Part shown: positions 38,920 to 50,375 of the stretch, piece by piece
Numbering within the stretch: position 1 is the first letter of the stretch
How the letters are laid out: every line of letters starts with the position of its first letter
Assembly (NCBI GenBank): GCA_002356215.1
Contig: AP017959.1
Location: 1,488,001-1,552,000, forward strand
Direction of reading: 5' to 3'
DNA from: [Synechococcus] sp. NIES-970
GTDB lineage: Bacteria; Cyanobacteriota; Cyanobacteriia; Cyanobacteriales; MRBY01
Length of the DNA stretch: 64,000 bases
Position numbers and translations under genes: made by a program
The notes under the pieces: model-generated
Told to the model about the DNA's origin: nothing
Seen by the model: the letters and a program-made list of their open reading frames with translations, nothing else
Database searches by the model: none

Positions 38920-41900
38920 ATGACTTTTTCTTCGGTTGTTCGTTTCCTGAGTCGTTCTGTTTTGATGGCAGAGTTTCAACAAAAACTCTGTACGAAAGGG
39001 GAACTCCACCTCAGCGGCATCCCAAGACTCCCCAAAGGATTGATCGCCTCAGGTCTGGCGCAACTGCAGGAAAAAAATCTCCTGGTGGTTTGCGCCACCC
39101 TAGAGGAAGCGGGACGATGGGCCGCCCAACTGGAGGCAATGGGCTGGGGGCAGGTGCTGTTTTATCCCACCTCGGAAGCATCCCCCTATGAGGCATTTGA
39201 CCCGGAGTCGGAAATGATCTGGGGCCAAATGCAGACCCTCGGGGCGATCGCCCAAACCACAGTTACAAGTAAGGGGATGGCGATCGTTGCCACGGAACGG
39301 GCGCTTCAACCCCATCTACCGCCCCAGGCAGTTTTTCAGGATTTTTGTTTGTCCCTCACCCCAGGGCAAGAAATTGACAGTCAGGCGATCGCCGACCAAT
39401 TAACCCGTTTGGGTTATGAACGGGTGAGCCTGGTGGAAGTAGAAGGCCAGTGGACCAGGCGGGGGGATATTGTCGATGTGTTCCCGGTGTCTGGGGAGTT
39501 ACCTGTACGCCTCGATTTCTTTGGGGATGAGCTCGAAAGCATCCGGGAGTTTGACCCCACTAGCCAGCGTTCCCTCGATAAGCTGGAGCAGTTATTTCTC
39601 ACACCCACTACTTGGGGGCCGCTCATTGGTCAAAATATCGCTGATCCCCAAGCCCTTTCCCTAACGCCCGAGGAAATAGAACAATGGACAGCCGGCCTCT
39701 ATCCAGAAGGAATGCAGCGCTTTTTGGGGGTTGCCTTTGGGGAGCAGGTGGCCTCGATTTTAGATTATCTGCCCGAAAATACCCTTGTGGCCGTGGATGA
39801 ACTGGCCCAATGTTTGGCCCATGGCGATCGCACCTATGAAACCCACGAAGGCCAGTGGCAATTGCGCCATGGGGAATGTGCCCTACCAAAAATTCACCGC
39901 ACCGCCCAGGACAATTTTGATCGCCTCGGCCAACGTTACCCCAAGTTTTACCTAACGGAGCTGGATGAAGCCGGGGAAAACAGCCTCAACCTTTCCAGTC
40001 GCCCGGTGCCGATTACCCCCCACCAATTTGGCAAACTAGCTGAAATTTTGCGGGGGAAGCGGGAAATTTATAGCACCATCACCCTTGATCGCTATAGCAC
40101 TTGGCTCGTGTCTGCCCAGCCGTCCCGCTCCGTGGCCCTGCTCCAGGAACATGACTGCGCCGCCCAGTTTATCCCTAATCCCAGGGACTATCCCGCCATC
40201 GAAAAGCACCAGATCCAGGGGACGGCGATCGCCCTCAAATACAAAGGCCAGGCAGAACTAGAAGGGTTTATCTTGCCCACGTTCCGGTTAGCTGTGGTCA
40301 CGGACCGGGAATTTTATGGCCAACATGCCCTCACCAGCTTTGGGTACATCCGCAAACGCCGCCGGGCTGCCTCAAAAGCGGTTGATGTAAATAAACTCAA
40401 CCCCGGTGACTACATTGTGCACAAAAGCCATGGCATTGGTCGTTTTATCAAAATCGAAACCCTCCAAAGCCGGGAATACCTTGTCCTGAAATATGAAGAC
40501 GGGACGCTGCGGATTCCGGCTGATTCCCTTGATACCCTTTCCCGATACCGCCACACGGCGAAAGGACGCCCTGAACTCCACAAAATGGGTGGGAAAACCT
40601 GGGAAAAAACGAAGGAAAAAGTCCGTAAGTCTGTTAAAAAGCTGGCGGTGGACCTACTTAAAATCTATGCCCAACGGACGGAAATTAAGGGCATTGCCTA
40701 TCCCACTGATACCCCCTGGCAGCAAGAGATGGAGGATTCTTTCCCCTACCAGGCCACCCCAGACCAACTGAAGGCGGTACAGGACATTAAGCGAGATCTC
40801 GAAGGTGATCGCCCGATGGATCGGCTGGTTTGTGGCGATGTGGGCTTCGGAAAAACGGAGGTGGCGATCCGGGCCATTTTTAAGGTGGTCACTAGTGGCC
40901 ATAAACAAGTGGCCCTGCTTGCGCCAACGACGATTCTTACCCAACAGCATTACCACACCCTCAAGGAACGCTTTGCCCCCTACCCGATTAACATTGGCCT
41001 CCTCAACCGGTTTCGCACCGCCTCTGAACGCAAGGACATTTTAGAGCGGCTCAAAAATGGCGAACTAGATATTGTTATTGGGACACAGCAGATCTTGGGT
41101 CAGGAGGTGGTCTTCAAAGATCTGGGAATGCTGGTGGTGGACGAAGAACAGCGCTTTGGAGTGAACCAAAAGGAAAAAATCAAGGCGATGAAAACCAAGG
41201 TGGATGTGCTCACCCTCTCCGCCACGCCGATCCCGAGAACCCTTTATATGTCTTTGTCAGGAATTCGGGAGATGAGCTTAATCACGACGCCTCCCCCCTC
41301 CCGTCGCCCAATCCAAACCCATGTGTCCCGTTATAACCCGGAAATCGTCCGCACGGCGATTCGCAATGAATTAGACCGGGGCGGCCAAATTTTCTACGTG
41401 GTGCCTCGGGTGGAAGGGATTGAAGAGATTGCCGCCCAGTTGCAGGCGATGATTCCCACAGCGCGGGTGGCGATCGCCCACGGTCAGATGGACGAGGCAG
41501 AATTGGAAACGACGATGCTCACCTTTAACAATGGCGAGGCGGATATTCTCCTCTGCACCACAATCGTGGAATCGGGCCTTGATATCCCCCGGGTGAACAC
41601 GATTATCGTCGAAGATGCCCAACGTTTTGGCCTGTCCCAGCTCTACCAACTGCGGGGCCGGGTGGGGCGTTCGGGGATCCAAGCCCACGCTTGGCTCCTC
41701 TATCCCAGTAAAGGGGAGCTGACCGAAAAAGCGCGGAAACGGCTACGGGCGCTACAGGAATTTAGTCAACTCGGTTCCGGTTACCAACTGGCAATGCGAG
41801 ACATGGAAATCCGGGGTGTGGGGAATCTGTTGGGGGCAGAACAGTCGGGGCAAATGGAGGCGATCGGCTTTGAGCTGTATATGGAAATGCTCCAGGAGTG

Positions 41901-42399
41901 CATCAATGAAATTCGCGGTGAAGAAATTCCCCAGGTGGATGATTGCCAAATTGACCTCAAATTGACGGCCTTTATCCCCGCCAACTACATCCCCGACCCT
42001 GACCAGAAGCTTGCTGCCTACCGTTTAATTACCCGGGCCAATTCCAGGCCGGAACTGGTCCAAATTGCAGCCGATTGGGGCGATCGCTATGGTCAACTGC
42101 CCCCCTCAGTGGAGCAACTGCTGCAGGTGATTGAACTCAAAGCGATCGCCAAATCCCTTGGTTTTTCTCGGATTAAACCCGAAGGCAAGCAAAATATTGC
42201 CCTAGAAACCCCCATGGAAGAACCCGCCTGGAAACGCCTAGAAGAAAAGTTGCCCACCCATCTTCATTCCCGCTTTGTCTACACGCCCAAAAAAGTTACG
42301 GTGCGGGGCCTGGGGGCGATTAAACCCCAGCAACAACTGGATAGTTTGATTGAATGGCTCGGGTGGATGCAGGGGGTTTTGGAGGAGGCAAAGGTTTAG
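38920..42399 (+). CDS. mfd: Transcription-repair coupling factor
   Basis: Mfd displaces RNA polymerase stalled at DNA damage and recruits UvrA. The 1159-residue protein has the UvrB-like N-terminal domains (about 20-350) and the RNA polymerase-interacting domain ([20 protein letters not shown], about 495-515). A superfamily 2 translocase follows: [14 protein letters not shown] near 645, [20 protein letters not shown] near 745, TATPIPRTL-type [13 protein letters not shown], and the RecG-like TRG region [20 protein letters not shown] near 905. The C-terminal domain binds UvrA. Length is standard. The start at 38920 is an ATG with no strong Shine-Dalgarno; an in-frame ATG 15 codons later (MAEFQQ) could also be used. 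Confidence 0.96.
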   Translation: MTFSSVVRFLSRSVLMAEFQQKLCTKGELHLSGIPRLPKGLIASGLAQLQEKNLLVVCATLEEAGRWAAQLEAMGWGQVLFYPTSEASPYEAFDPESEMIWGQMQTLGAIAQTTVTSKGMAIVATERALQPHLPPQAVFQDFCLSLTPGQEIDSQAIADQLTRLGYERVSLVEVEGQWTRRGDIVDVFPVSGELPVRLDFFGDELESIREFDPTSQRSLDKLEQLFLTPTTWGPLIGQNIADPQALSLTPEEIEQWTAGLYPEGMQRFLGVAFGEQVASILDYLPENTLVAVDELAQCLAHGDRTYETHEGQWQLRHGECALPKIHRTAQDNFDRLGQRYPKFYLTELDEAGENSLNLSSRPVPITPHQFGKLAEILRGKREIYSTITLDRYSTWLVSAQPSRSVALLQEHDCAAQFIPNPRDYPAIEKHQIQGTAIALKYKGQAELEGFILPTFRLAVVTDREFYGQHALTSFGYIRKRRRAASKAVDVNKLNPGDYIVHKSHGIGRFIKIETLQSREYLVLKYEDGTLRIPADSLDTLSRYRHTAKGRPELHKMGGKTWEKTKEKVRKSVKKLAVDLLKIYAQRTEIKGIAYPTDTPWQQEMEDSFPYQATPDQLKAVQDIKRDLEGDRPMDRLVCGDVGFGKTEVAIRAIFKVVTSGHKQVALLAPTTILTQQHYHTLKERFAPYPINIGLLNRFRTASERKDILERLKNGELDIVIGTQQILGQEVVFKDLGMLVVDEEQRFGVNQKEKIKAMKTKVDVLTLSATPIPRTLYMSLSGIREMSLITTPPPSRRPIQTHVSRYNPEIVRTAIRNELDRGGQIFYVVPRVEGIEEIAAQLQAMIPTARVAIAHGQMDEAELETTMLTFNNGEADILLCTTIVESGLDIPRVNTIIVEDAQRFGLSQLYQLRGRVGRSGIQAHAWLLYPSKGELTEKARKRLRALQEFSQLGSGYQLAMRDMEIRGVGNLLGAEQSGQMEAIGFELYMEMLQECINEIRGEEIPQVDDCQIDLKLTAFIPANYIPDPDQKLAAYRLITRANSRPELVQIAADWGDRYGQLPPSVEQLLQVIELKAIAKSLGFSRIKPEGKQNIALETPMEEPAWKRLEEKLPTHLHSRFVYTPKKVTVRGLGAIKPQQQLDSLIEWLGWMQGVLEEAKV

Positions 42400-42457
42400 A
42401 AATTCAACTGCCTGGGGCAAAATTGTAGGTAAATCTTGAAAGTCACGGCGAGGGCAA

Positions 42458-42925
42458 ATGGTGTTTAAGAATCTAGTCAATTACGGCAAAATTTTCGTAC
42501 TGATGATCTTGATGGTGTTGGGTTTGACCCAGGGGGCGATCGCCTTGCCAGTTCCCGCGCAACAGCCCCTCCAGGAAATCCAAGTACATCTGGGGAATGC
42601 CAAAGGGGAACTAAAATTCGAGCCGGACCACCTCGAGTTCACCGCTGGCCAGCGTTATAAACTGCTGCTCGATAACCCCAGTAACCAAAAGCACTATTTC
42701 ACCGCCAAGGATTTCGCCGATACGATCTGGAGCCAAAAAGTTGAGGCAGGCAAGGTGGAGATCAAGGGGGCGATCCATGAACTAGAACTCAAACCCGGGG
42801 CGATCGCCGAATGGGTGTTTATCCCCCAAAAGACCGGTGAATTTGAACTCCACTGTTCCGTACCAGGCCATGCCGCCGCTGGCATGGTAGGCACAATCAA
42901 CGTTCTGGCTAATCCCCTCCCCTAA
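42458..42925 (+). CDS. Secreted cupredoxin-domain protein
   Basis: A 155-residue exported protein: basic N-terminus, hydrophobic IFVLMILMVLGLTQGAIA (about 12-29), and mature cupredoxin beta-sandwich. A type 1 copper site can be read: His in NQKHYF (about residue 87), Cys in LHCSVPGH (about 139) with its following His (about 144) and Met in AAAGMVG (about 149). This matches plastocyanin/pseudoazurin ligand order, but the rest differs from plastocyanin. It might be a periplasmic or lumenal electron carrier or copper carrier. It follows mfd by 58 bases on the same strand, with no functional link apparent. Confidence 0.75.
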   Translation: MVFKNLVNYGKIFVLMILMVLGLTQGAIALPVPAQQPLQEIQVHLGNAKGELKFEPDHLEFTAGQRYKLLLDNPSNQKHYFTAKDFADTIWSQKVEAGKVEIKGAIHELELKPGAIAEWVFIPQKTGEFELHCSVPGHAAAGMVGTINVLANPLP

Positions 42926-42955
42926 GAAAAAACTCCCTCCGTGTCTTGAGGGAGT
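42926..42955 (-). terminator. Terminator for glnB
   Basis: An ACTCCCTC / GAGGGAGT stem with an eight-base loop is followed on the minus strand by six T. It lies 62 bases past the glnB stop codon, immediately after the convergent cupredoxin gene. Confidence 0.8.
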
Positions 42956-43017
42956 CTGCAGCGAAACTGAGAGATAGATTGCTCTCGCCGCTTGGCAAAC
43001 AGTTGCAAAAATAAAAT

Positions 43018-43407
<390 letters not shown>

Positions 43408-43479
43408 TTAGTGCGTGAGCTACCTTGTTTTAGCATCACAGGTAAAAAGATATCGTTAGATTCAAGACAATTGTACAGG

Positions 43480-43920
43480 CTAAATTTTGCTGTCTTCGGC
43501 TTTTGGGGCATTCCTTAACCATCTTTGGACAATTTCAGGCAGTTCACAACGCTGTTGTTTCTTCGGTTCGATCGCCACATGGCGGGTGAGGGCGATCGCC
43601 AGAGGTTTTGTTTGCTTGGGGTCTGATTCAGCGTGAAAAATTTGGTAACAAATTTGAAATTGACTCGGCTTTTCTAAACTGGGCTGTAAAGAAATTTTTA
43701 GGCGATCGCCCCAGCGGATGGGTTGAAAAAAATCGATTTCCCCATGGACAATGGGAAGCACCACTTGTTGGGCTTGCAGTAAACTAGACCAATCTAGGCC
43801 CACCGCCGTCAGACAAGTTTCATAGGCTTCGTGGCAAATATGAAGCAGTTGCGCAAAGTAGACCACCCCCGCCGCATCGGTGTCTGCCAGGTGAATGGTC
43901 CGCTGGTAAAGGTAGGCCAT
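43480..43920 (-). CDS. 1,4-dihydroxy-2-naphthoyl-CoA thioesterase-like protein
   Basis: A 146-residue hotdog-fold thioesterase of the 4-hydroxybenzoyl-CoA thioesterase group. The YQRTIHLADTDAAGVVYFAQLL segment (about 4-25) contains the catalytic Asp in DTDAAGVVYF, and HEAYETCL follows. In cyanobacteria members of this group hydrolyse DHNA-CoA in phylloquinone synthesis for photosystem I, which is the most likely role. The ATG at 43920 is chosen because it begins the conserved domain; a longer version from 43989 would overlap the divergent gene at 43979. Other menaquinone/phylloquinone genes are not in the window. Confidence 0.78.
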   Translation of the reverse strand: MAYLYQRTIHLADTDAAGVVYFAQLLHICHEAYETCLTAVGLDWSSLLQAQQVVLPIVHGEIDFFQPIRWGDRLKISLQPSLEKPSQFQICYQIFHAESDPKQTKPLAIALTRHVAIEPKKQQRCELPEIVQRWLRNAPKAEDSKI

Positions 43921-43978
43921 AAACTTCGATTCGTAAATTCCTGTGGGAAAATAAAGGCGTTGTGCCAAACCAGTGACG

Positions 43979-45235
43979 ATGTCCACCACCGGCCCCTACC
44001 AAAGTAAACTCTTTAACTTCCTCAATCGTCAATCGATTCAGTGGGGCAACCGACTCACCCAGGCCGCCCGCCGTCTAAAAATCACGGTGGAATGGGGTGC
44101 CCAAATTTCCCTCTATCCGCTGTATATGCTGGTACAAACCAGCCGCGTGGCAGTGCGACAAATCGCTGCGGTTCAAACAGGACGTCAACGTCAGCGCGCC
44201 CTCGCCGCAGACTCACAACCGACAGTCCTCGATCCAGTGGCTACAACCCTCAGCAGCACCACCGAAGATTTCGCGGTAACCCAATCCCTCCAAGGTTTGG
44301 CCTGCGATCTGGAAACCCAGGATATTTTATTTGTTGACCCAGAAAACCATACCATTGCACCTTCCCAATCCCAGACGGAACTGAAACAGCAAATTAGCTT
44401 TCAGCTCGGCAGTGTCAATTACCAAAAACGGCAGCAGGAATTAGCCCGCCATAGCCCAAATCCGCGCGTTTTGCCGCCGATCTATGGCCACCAACCCCGC
44501 CTCTTGCCCCCGGTGCGCTGGTTGCTCCGGGGTTTAAGCTGGCTGGAACAGAGCCCAGTGGCGATCGCCATTGATCTCTTTGGAGAATCCCACTGGCACA
44601 CCGCCGTCATTCCACCGGAAATTTATGCGCCTCAATTGCTGCCCCCATTGCCCCTAGAGCCTGTCCTCAAACCCATCGACCAGCGCCTGGCTCAGTTCGA
44701 GCAGCAATGGCTTACCCCCGTTGAACCGGCGGAAAATTTATCATTTCTGCAACGGTTTGTGCGCCGATTTTTGCTCCCAAAAGATCGCACCACCGCCCTT
44801 ACCAAAACCCAAGCTCCGGAACCAGCCCCCACCCCTTGGCTCACCTGGGCTGATTTATTTCGCGAAAAAAGTGCAGCGCCCTCCCAAAACCAAGCAAACA
44901 ACCCGGAAACTACTATTTCTCAGGCAGCTTTAACGGATTTGGTCGCCCAGATAGGCCACGATAATCAGCCTGTGACCTTGGTGAAAACCCCCCATGACTC
45001 GTCCCAGGCGATCGCCTCCCACGCCCCCCAAACCAAAACCCTGACCCGCCAGGAATCATCTCCCTCGGAAAAGGGTATCGAAGCAAAACCGGAATGGATT
45101 GAAACCAAAGCCCTCAGCATTGGCTATGAACAGCATTTTTTAGAACGGATCCTCAAGGCAGTGGATCACCTATTGGCCTGGCTTGAAAACACAGCGACAA
45201 AGGTACTACAACGCTTGGGTAGATTTGGGAAATAG
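43979..45235 (+). CDS. Cyanobacterial protein of unknown function
   Basis: I do not recognise this 418-residue protein. The N-terminal 120 residues are basic and contain a moderately hydrophobic stretch (WGAQISLYPLYMLVQTSRVA). The middle has a conserved-looking FVDPENHTI segment and proline-rich LPPIYGHQPRLLPPVRWLL and LLPPLPLEPVLKP. The C-terminal third is low complexity (Ala, Pro, Gln, Thr) and ends in an amphipathic helix. No known catalytic motif is visible. The start is the ATG at 43979 or a GTG six bases before it. It is divergent from the thioesterase gene with 58 bases between starts. The next unknown gene follows after 72 bases. Confidence 0.6.
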   Translation: MSTTGPYQSKLFNFLNRQSIQWGNRLTQAARRLKITVEWGAQISLYPLYMLVQTSRVAVRQIAAVQTGRQRQRALAADSQPTVLDPVATTLSSTTEDFAVTQSLQGLACDLETQDILFVDPENHTIAPSQSQTELKQQISFQLGSVNYQKRQQELARHSPNPRVLPPIYGHQPRLLPPVRWLLRGLSWLEQSPVAIAIDLFGESHWHTAVIPPEIYAPQLLPPLPLEPVLKPIDQRLAQFEQQWLTPVEPAENLSFLQRFVRRFLLPKDRTTALTKTQAPEPAPTPWLTWADLFREKSAAPSQNQANNPETTISQAALTDLVAQIGHDNQPVTLVKTPHDSSQAIASHAPQTKTLTRQESSPSEKGIEAKPEWIETKALSIGYEQHFLERILKAVDHLLAWLENTATKVLQRLGRFGK

Positions 45236-45307
45236 CATTGCGGCCATTTTGACGGCCCTAGAAAAACGCTAAAATTGGGTGAACCCAAGGAATTCAGTTC
45301 AATAACC

Positions 45308-46147
45308 ATGGTGGCGATCGCCTTTTCTGGGAAAACAGTCAAAAGTTTGGGCCTCGGGGCAATGATTCTTGCTTGCGGGGCTGTGGTCGTCTCTCTGCAA
45401 CAGTTGCGGCTTACGGGTTTAAAGCAGGGCACAGACCTCACCCCAGAACTGGTCGAGCGCCAAGTCCAAGCAGAAGCCGCTAGCCTCGCCTTATGGCAGC
45501 AACTGCCCGCCTACGGCTATGACAACCTTTTCGCAAACTGGGTCTTTTTGCGCTTTTTGCAATATTTCGGCGATGATGAAGCGCGAAATTTGGGGAACTA
45601 TCGCCTGAGTGCTGATTTTTTTGAGGTGATCGTTGAGCGCGATCCCTGGTTTGTGGAAGGTTACTATTATCTGTCTGGGAGTAGCTCTCTCTATGGGGGG
45701 ACACCAGACCGGACAGTGGATATTCTTAACCGGGGCCTCGCCCAGATGACCCCGACGACGCCACCTAAGGGCTTTTTTCTCTGGCGGATGAAGGCGATCG
45801 ATGAGCATCTTTTTTTAGGAGATGTACCCGCTGCGATTCAATCCCATAAAACTGCGGCGGAATGGGCTTCTTATTACGATGATCCCGAAAGTCAAAGCGC
45901 CAGGGAGCGTTCTGAACAAACAGCTGCCTTTTTGGAACGAGATCCCCGCAGTGTGATGGCCCGAATCACCGCTTGGTCTGGGATTCTCGGTCAGGCGCGG
46001 GATGTAGAAACCCAACGGCGGGCGATCGCCGAACTCGAAGCCCTAGGAGTGATCATTGCAGTGGATGCAATGGGACGGCCCAGCTTTACGATTCCCCCAG
46101 AAATTTTAGAGGCAGAACGGGAAGCCCTCCAGATTCAGCCAGATTAA
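45308..46147 (+). CDS. Membrane-anchored protein of unknown function with TPR-like region
   Basis: A 279-residue protein with an N-terminal hydrophobic segment ([17 protein letters not shown], about 12-28), so probably anchored facing the periplasm or lumen. The following helical region (about 60-230: [47 protein letters not shown]) resembles loosely degenerate tetratricopeptide repeats. It is acidic overall. The ATG at 45308, at the start of the hydrophobic signal, is preferred to one 33 bases upstream. The 3' end overlaps convergent bioF by the four bases TTAA. Function is unknown. Confidence 0.62.
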   Translation: MVAIAFSGKTVKSLGLGAMILACGAVVVSLQQLRLTGLKQGTDLTPELVERQVQAEAASLALWQQLPAYGYDNLFANWVFLRFLQYFGDDEARNLGNYRLSADFFEVIVERDPWFVEGYYYLSGSSSLYGGTPDRTVDILNRGLAQMTPTTPPKGFFLWRMKAIDEHLFLGDVPAAIQSHKTAAEWASYYDDPESQSARERSEQTAAFLERDPRSVMARITAWSGILGQARDVETQRRAIAELEALGVIIAVDAMGRPSFTIPPEILEAEREALQIQPD

Positions 46148-47307
46148 CCGCAGGCAAAGCAGGCCTGAAAATTTTCAATCAAATCCTGAATTTGTGCGGG
46201 GGTATGGGTGGCCATCACAGAAACTCGGATCCGACTGGTGGGGACGGTGGGAGGCCGGATCGCTGGGGCAAAAAAACCAGATTGTAAAAGGCGATCGCCC
46301 ATTTCTAGAGCCTGCTGGGGACTCTCTAAACCAAAGCAGAGAATCGCGGATTCAGAGGGCACTAATTCATCGTTGCCGAGGGCGGTCTTTAACTGGCGAA
46401 TGTTCTCCCAAAGTTGCCGCCGCCGTTGGGGTTCCGTTCGGACAATTTCGATCGCCTTTAGGGCCGCTGCCGTGTCGGCGGGCGAAAGTCCCGTGGTGTA
46501 AATCCAAGTAGCAGCGCGATTTCGTAAAAAATCAATCATGGCTTGGGAGCCGGCCACATAGCCCCCTAAACTGCCCAGGGCTTTGCTGAGGGTGCCCACC
46601 TGGATCATCTCGCTTTGGGTACAGCCAAAATGGTCTGCCACCCCCGCGCCCCGCTCTCCTAAAACACCTGTGCCGTGGGCCTCATCGATCAGGAGCATCG
46701 CCGAAAATTCCTGGGCCAAGGCTTGTAATTCTGGTAGGGGGCAGAGGTCGCCATCCATACTAAAGACGCTATCGACGGTGATCAGACAGCGGCGGTACTG
46801 CCCTCGATGTTGGGTTAAAAGGGTGCGCAGGTCTGATAAATCATTGTGCTGATATTCAAAAATCGTTGCTTCACTGAGTTTGGCACCATTTTTGAGGCTG
46901 GAATGGTTGTATTGGTCGCCGAAAATCACGTCTCGCTTGCCCACCACCGCCGCGATCGCCCCCAGGTTCGCCAGGTAACCGGAGCTAAACACCAGAGCGT
47001 CTTCTGTTTGTTTCAGTTGGGCGATCGCCTTTTCTAAATCCCGATGCAGTGGGCGGTGGCCGCTGGTTAACCGGGAGCCGGTGCTACCTGTACCATAGGC
47101 TTTTGTGGCGGCAATGGCGGCTTCTGCTAGGCGGGGATCACTGGCGAGACCTAGGTAATCATTGCTCGCAAAATTCACTACCGACTGGCCGTTGAGCATC
47201 ACGGTGGAACCAGATTGACTGGCGAGCGCCCTGGGCTGTCGGTACCAGTTTGCTTTTTTAATCGTTTCGAGGGATTCACCGAGCCAAGTATAGGGAGAAT
47301 GAAGCAT
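46144..47307 (-). CDS. bioF: 8-amino-7-oxononanoate synthase
   Basis: A PLP enzyme that joins pimeloyl-ACP (or -CoA) and alanine in biotin synthesis. The 387 residues are typical of the alpha-oxoamine synthase family: [15 protein letters not shown] near residue 45, [12 protein letters not shown] near 72, [15 protein letters not shown] near 200 with the PLP-binding Asp, and [13 protein letters not shown] near 235 with the Schiff-base lysine. It starts three bases after the polA stop codon and is presumably translated from the same mRNA. No other bio gene is present. It could in principle be another oxoamine synthase, but the size and motifs best fit BioF. Confidence 0.88.
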   Translation of the reverse strand: MLHSPYTWLGESLETIKKANWYRQPRALASQSGSTVMLNGQSVVNFASNDYLGLASDPRLAEAAIAATKAYGTGSTGSRLTSGHRPLHRDLEKAIAQLKQTEDALVFSSGYLANLGAIAAVVGKRDVIFGDQYNHSSLKNGAKLSEATIFEYQHNDLSDLRTLLTQHRGQYRRCLITVDSVFSMDGDLCPLPELQALAQEFSAMLLIDEAHGTGVLGERGAGVADHFGCTQSEMIQVGTLSKALGSLGGYVAGSQAMIDFLRNRAATWIYTTGLSPADTAAALKAIEIVRTEPQRRRQLWENIRQLKTALGNDELVPSESAILCFGLESPQQALEMGDRLLQSGFFAPAIRPPTVPTSRIRVSVMATHTPAQIQDLIENFQACFACG

Positions 47308-47310
47308 CGC

Positions 47311-50223
47311 CTATTTTGCCTCCAACCAGTTTTTCCCGCAGTGAATGTCTACCTCCAGGGGCACAGAAAGAGACACCGCGTTTTCCATGGTGGTTTTAAG
47401 CTTGCCCTGTAATTTTTCCCACTCCTCTGGGGGCATCTCAAAGACCAATTCATCATGGACCTGGAGCAAGAGGCGCGCTTGGTAATCCTTGAGCAGTTCA
47501 TGGATCTGGACCATTGCCACTTTGATAATGTCAGCGCTTGAGCCTTGGATCGGCGCATTGGCCGCTGCCCGCAAGAGCTGGGCGTCATTGTAGGCATAGT
47601 CCAAACTGTTTAGGTCAAGGGCCTGGGGATCACTGCCTTTGAGGGCTAAAAGGGAATTACTGGCAAAATTAAAATTCCGCCGCCGCCCCAAGATCGTAGT
47701 CACATACCCCTGGGCGATCGCCTGTTTTTTGACCAGCTCTAAATATTCAAATACCTTGCTATAGCGTTGGTGGTAGCGTTCAATAAAAGCTCTACCTTCC
47801 TCTTTTGTGACCCCAGCTTCCCGGGCAAACCGCTGGGAGCCCATGCCGTAGATCACCCCAAAATTGATGATTTTACCAATGCGTCTTTCCGTAGATGTCA
47901 CTGCTTCGGGGGAATCCCGCTCAAAAATCATCTGGGCCGTGACCCGGTGTACATCTTCTCCTTTTCGATAGGCCTCCAAAAGAATTGGCTCCTGACTTAA
48001 ATGGGTGAGAATGCGCAGTTCAATTTGAGAATAATCTGCGGCTACGAGCAGCCAATCAGATTGGGGAATAAACGCCCGACGGATCCGCTTCGAAAAGTCT
48101 GTCCGCACCGGGATATTTTGTAAATTTGGATTTGAAGAAGAAAGGCGCCCCGTACTGGTCAGACTTTGGTTGAAATCGGTGTGTACCCGGCCCGTTCTCG
48201 GGCTAACGAGGGTTGGGAGTGCGTCAATGTAGGTGGATTTCAGTTTCGCGAGGGTACGATATTCCAGCAGATAATCAATGATCGGGTGGTCACCCTGGAG
48301 CTTTTCAAGAACCGTGTGATCGGTGGAATAGCCAGTTTTAGTTTTGCGGGTTTTCTTCGGATTCAATCCCAATTTTTCAAATAAAATTTCCCCCAACTGT
48401 TTTGGAGAATTGATATTAAAGCGCTCATCGGCAGCACTATACACCTGGGTTTCTAATGTTTCTAGATCAGCACCTAGTTCTGTGGACAATTGCGCCAAAT
48501 ATTCTAAATCAAGACGAATGCCATTATTTTCCATGGCAGAAAGCACTGGCTCAAGGGGCTGCTCCACGGTAGTGAGCAATTGCGCCAAGTCGGGATATGC
48601 TTTGAGTTCACTAGAGAGTTCTTGAAATAACAAATAAGTTGTATATACATCAAGGCCACAATATTCAGCGGCTTTGGGAATTTCAAGATCTGCAATGGTT
48701 TGTTTTTTAGTTAAGCCCAGATCACTGTAACTTTGGGCAATAATATTGCCGAGATAGCGAAAACTGAGGTCTGTTAAGTTGTGTTTGCTCTCGGGGTGCA
48801 GCACATAGCTCGCAAGCATTGTGTCAAAGACCACGCCTTTTAAGTGAATCCCTTGGTAATAAAAAATACCCCGGTCAAACTTGGCATTTTGGAGGACTTT
48901 GGGATATTGCTCTCCTTCTAAAATGGGTTTGAGGGCAGCGGCCACTTGGTCAAAAGGTAATTGCTCTCCTTCTTTGTGGGACAGGGGAATATAGGCCAAT
49001 TCATCGGGGTTTTTCCCCCAACAGCAGCCAATGCCCACAAGCGCTACCTGACGCGGATCGAGGCCGGTGGTTTCGGTGTCCCAGGCGACGGGATTCGTGG
49101 AATCTGTTTGTTGCTCGAGGATGGCGATTAAATGTTTGAGCTTATCGGTAGTATCGATAATTTGGGGGGCGATCGCCTCATTTTTTGGCGGCACGGATTC
49201 TGGGGGCGACACAACTGCCGCAGAGGATGACTGAAAAATCGAAAGCTGCCCATTATTCTCTCCTTGGCCATTCTGAGCCGCCGGAGGAATGTAAGGCAAT
49301 TCAATAGTTTCTGCCCCCATCACTTTTTGGAGCTTGCCGATATTTTGAATGAATTTTTTCAGCTCTAATTTAACGAGTATCTCGGTGGCTTCTGTGAGTT
49401 CAAAGCCTTGAAGTTTTAAATCTTTTAGATCAACTGCGATAGGAACTGCCTGTTCAATTTTGGCTAAGTTTTGACAGTGATAAGCTTGCTCTTTGTCCGC
49501 TTCTAATTTTTTGCGAGTTGCGCCTTTAATTTGGTCTAGATTTGCATAAATGTTATCCAGGGAGCCAAATTCTTGAATCAGTTTGATCGCTGTTTTATCC
49601 CCAATGCCCTGTACGCCTTTGTAGTTATCTGAGGCATCCCCAGCGAGGGCTTTGAGATCAACCACTTGCTCTGGCTGGACCCCTAATTTTTCTTCGACGA
49701 GGTCTGGCGTAAATTCTTCGTAACTGCCACTTTTGACGCCGCGACTATCTAAATAAAGAATACTGATATTTTTTGCAGGGTTAACGAGTTGAAATAAATC
49801 GCGATCGCCTGTGAGGATTTTCACCTGATAGCCCGCTTCACTGGCCTGGGCAGCGAGAGTCGCAAGCACATCATCTGCTTCATAGCCCGCCTTGGTGACA
49901 CGGGTGACCTGGAGGCTATCGAGGAGGGTTAAGAGATTTTGAAAATCTGGGATGAAATCATCAGGGGTCTCCTTGCGCTGGGCTTTGTAATTTTCATCAG
50001 CTTCATGGCGGAAGGTGGGTTCAGAGCGGTCAAAGGCGATCGCCACACTGTGGGGCTGTTGCCGCTCAATTACTTGCATTAGCGCATTGAGAAAGCCAAA
50101 GCAAATGCTCGTCGGGATCCCCGTCGATGTCCGCAGTGCCCCCTGGCGAGATTTGGCAAAGGCATAGTAGCAGCGAAACGCGAGGGAGTGACCATCAATG
50201 AGCAGGAGCAGGGGAGTCGTCAT
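47311..50223 (-). CDS. polA: DNA polymerase I
   Basis: It fills gaps in replication and repair. The 970-residue protein has an N-terminal 5'-3' exonuclease (LLLIDGHSLAFRCYYAF, then GDRDLFQLV near 140 and GDASDNYKGVQGIGDKTA near 195). A 3'-5' proofreading domain with intact metal ligands follows (AWDTETTGLDPR near 375). The polymerase domain has DYSQIELRILTHLSQ (motif A, near 735), RRIGKIINFGVIYGMG (motif B, near 785) and LQVHDELVFE (motif C, near 930). All three activities should be present. The ATG at 50223 is chosen; a 13-residue upstream extension lacks family similarity. bioF follows three bases after its stop codon. Confidence 0.96.
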   Translation of the reverse strand: MTTPLLLLIDGHSLAFRCYYAFAKSRQGALRTSTGIPTSICFGFLNALMQVIERQQPHSVAIAFDRSEPTFRHEADENYKAQRKETPDDFIPDFQNLLTLLDSLQVTRVTKAGYEADDVLATLAAQASEAGYQVKILTGDRDLFQLVNPAKNISILYLDSRGVKSGSYEEFTPDLVEEKLGVQPEQVVDLKALAGDASDNYKGVQGIGDKTAIKLIQEFGSLDNIYANLDQIKGATRKKLEADKEQAYHCQNLAKIEQAVPIAVDLKDLKLQGFELTEATEILVKLELKKFIQNIGKLQKVMGAETIELPYIPPAAQNGQGENNGQLSIFQSSSAAVVSPPESVPPKNEAIAPQIIDTTDKLKHLIAILEQQTDSTNPVAWDTETTGLDPRQVALVGIGCCWGKNPDELAYIPLSHKEGEQLPFDQVAAALKPILEGEQYPKVLQNAKFDRGIFYYQGIHLKGVVFDTMLASYVLHPESKHNLTDLSFRYLGNIIAQSYSDLGLTKKQTIADLEIPKAAEYCGLDVYTTYLLFQELSSELKAYPDLAQLLTTVEQPLEPVLSAMENNGIRLDLEYLAQLSTELGADLETLETQVYSAADERFNINSPKQLGEILFEKLGLNPKKTRKTKTGYSTDHTVLEKLQGDHPIIDYLLEYRTLAKLKSTYIDALPTLVSPRTGRVHTDFNQSLTSTGRLSSSNPNLQNIPVRTDFSKRIRRAFIPQSDWLLVAADYSQIELRILTHLSQEPILLEAYRKGEDVHRVTAQMIFERDSPEAVTSTERRIGKIINFGVIYGMGSQRFAREAGVTKEEGRAFIERYHQRYSKVFEYLELVKKQAIAQGYVTTILGRRRNFNFASNSLLALKGSDPQALDLNSLDYAYNDAQLLRAAANAPIQGSSADIIKVAMVQIHELLKDYQARLLLQVHDELVFEMPPEEWEKLQGKLKTTMENAVSLSVPLEVDIHCGKNWLEAK

Positions 50224-50375
50224 CAATATCCATGGGGCAATCAACTGCCCTGATCTTCCCATAATCGCGCCGTTTCATCACCCTACCAGGATTTTCCCTA
50301 GATAAGAAAACGGACGCAGGGGGCGATCGCCTTGGCCTAAACTGAAAATTACATTCTTTCTGAAGTTGTGAAACA

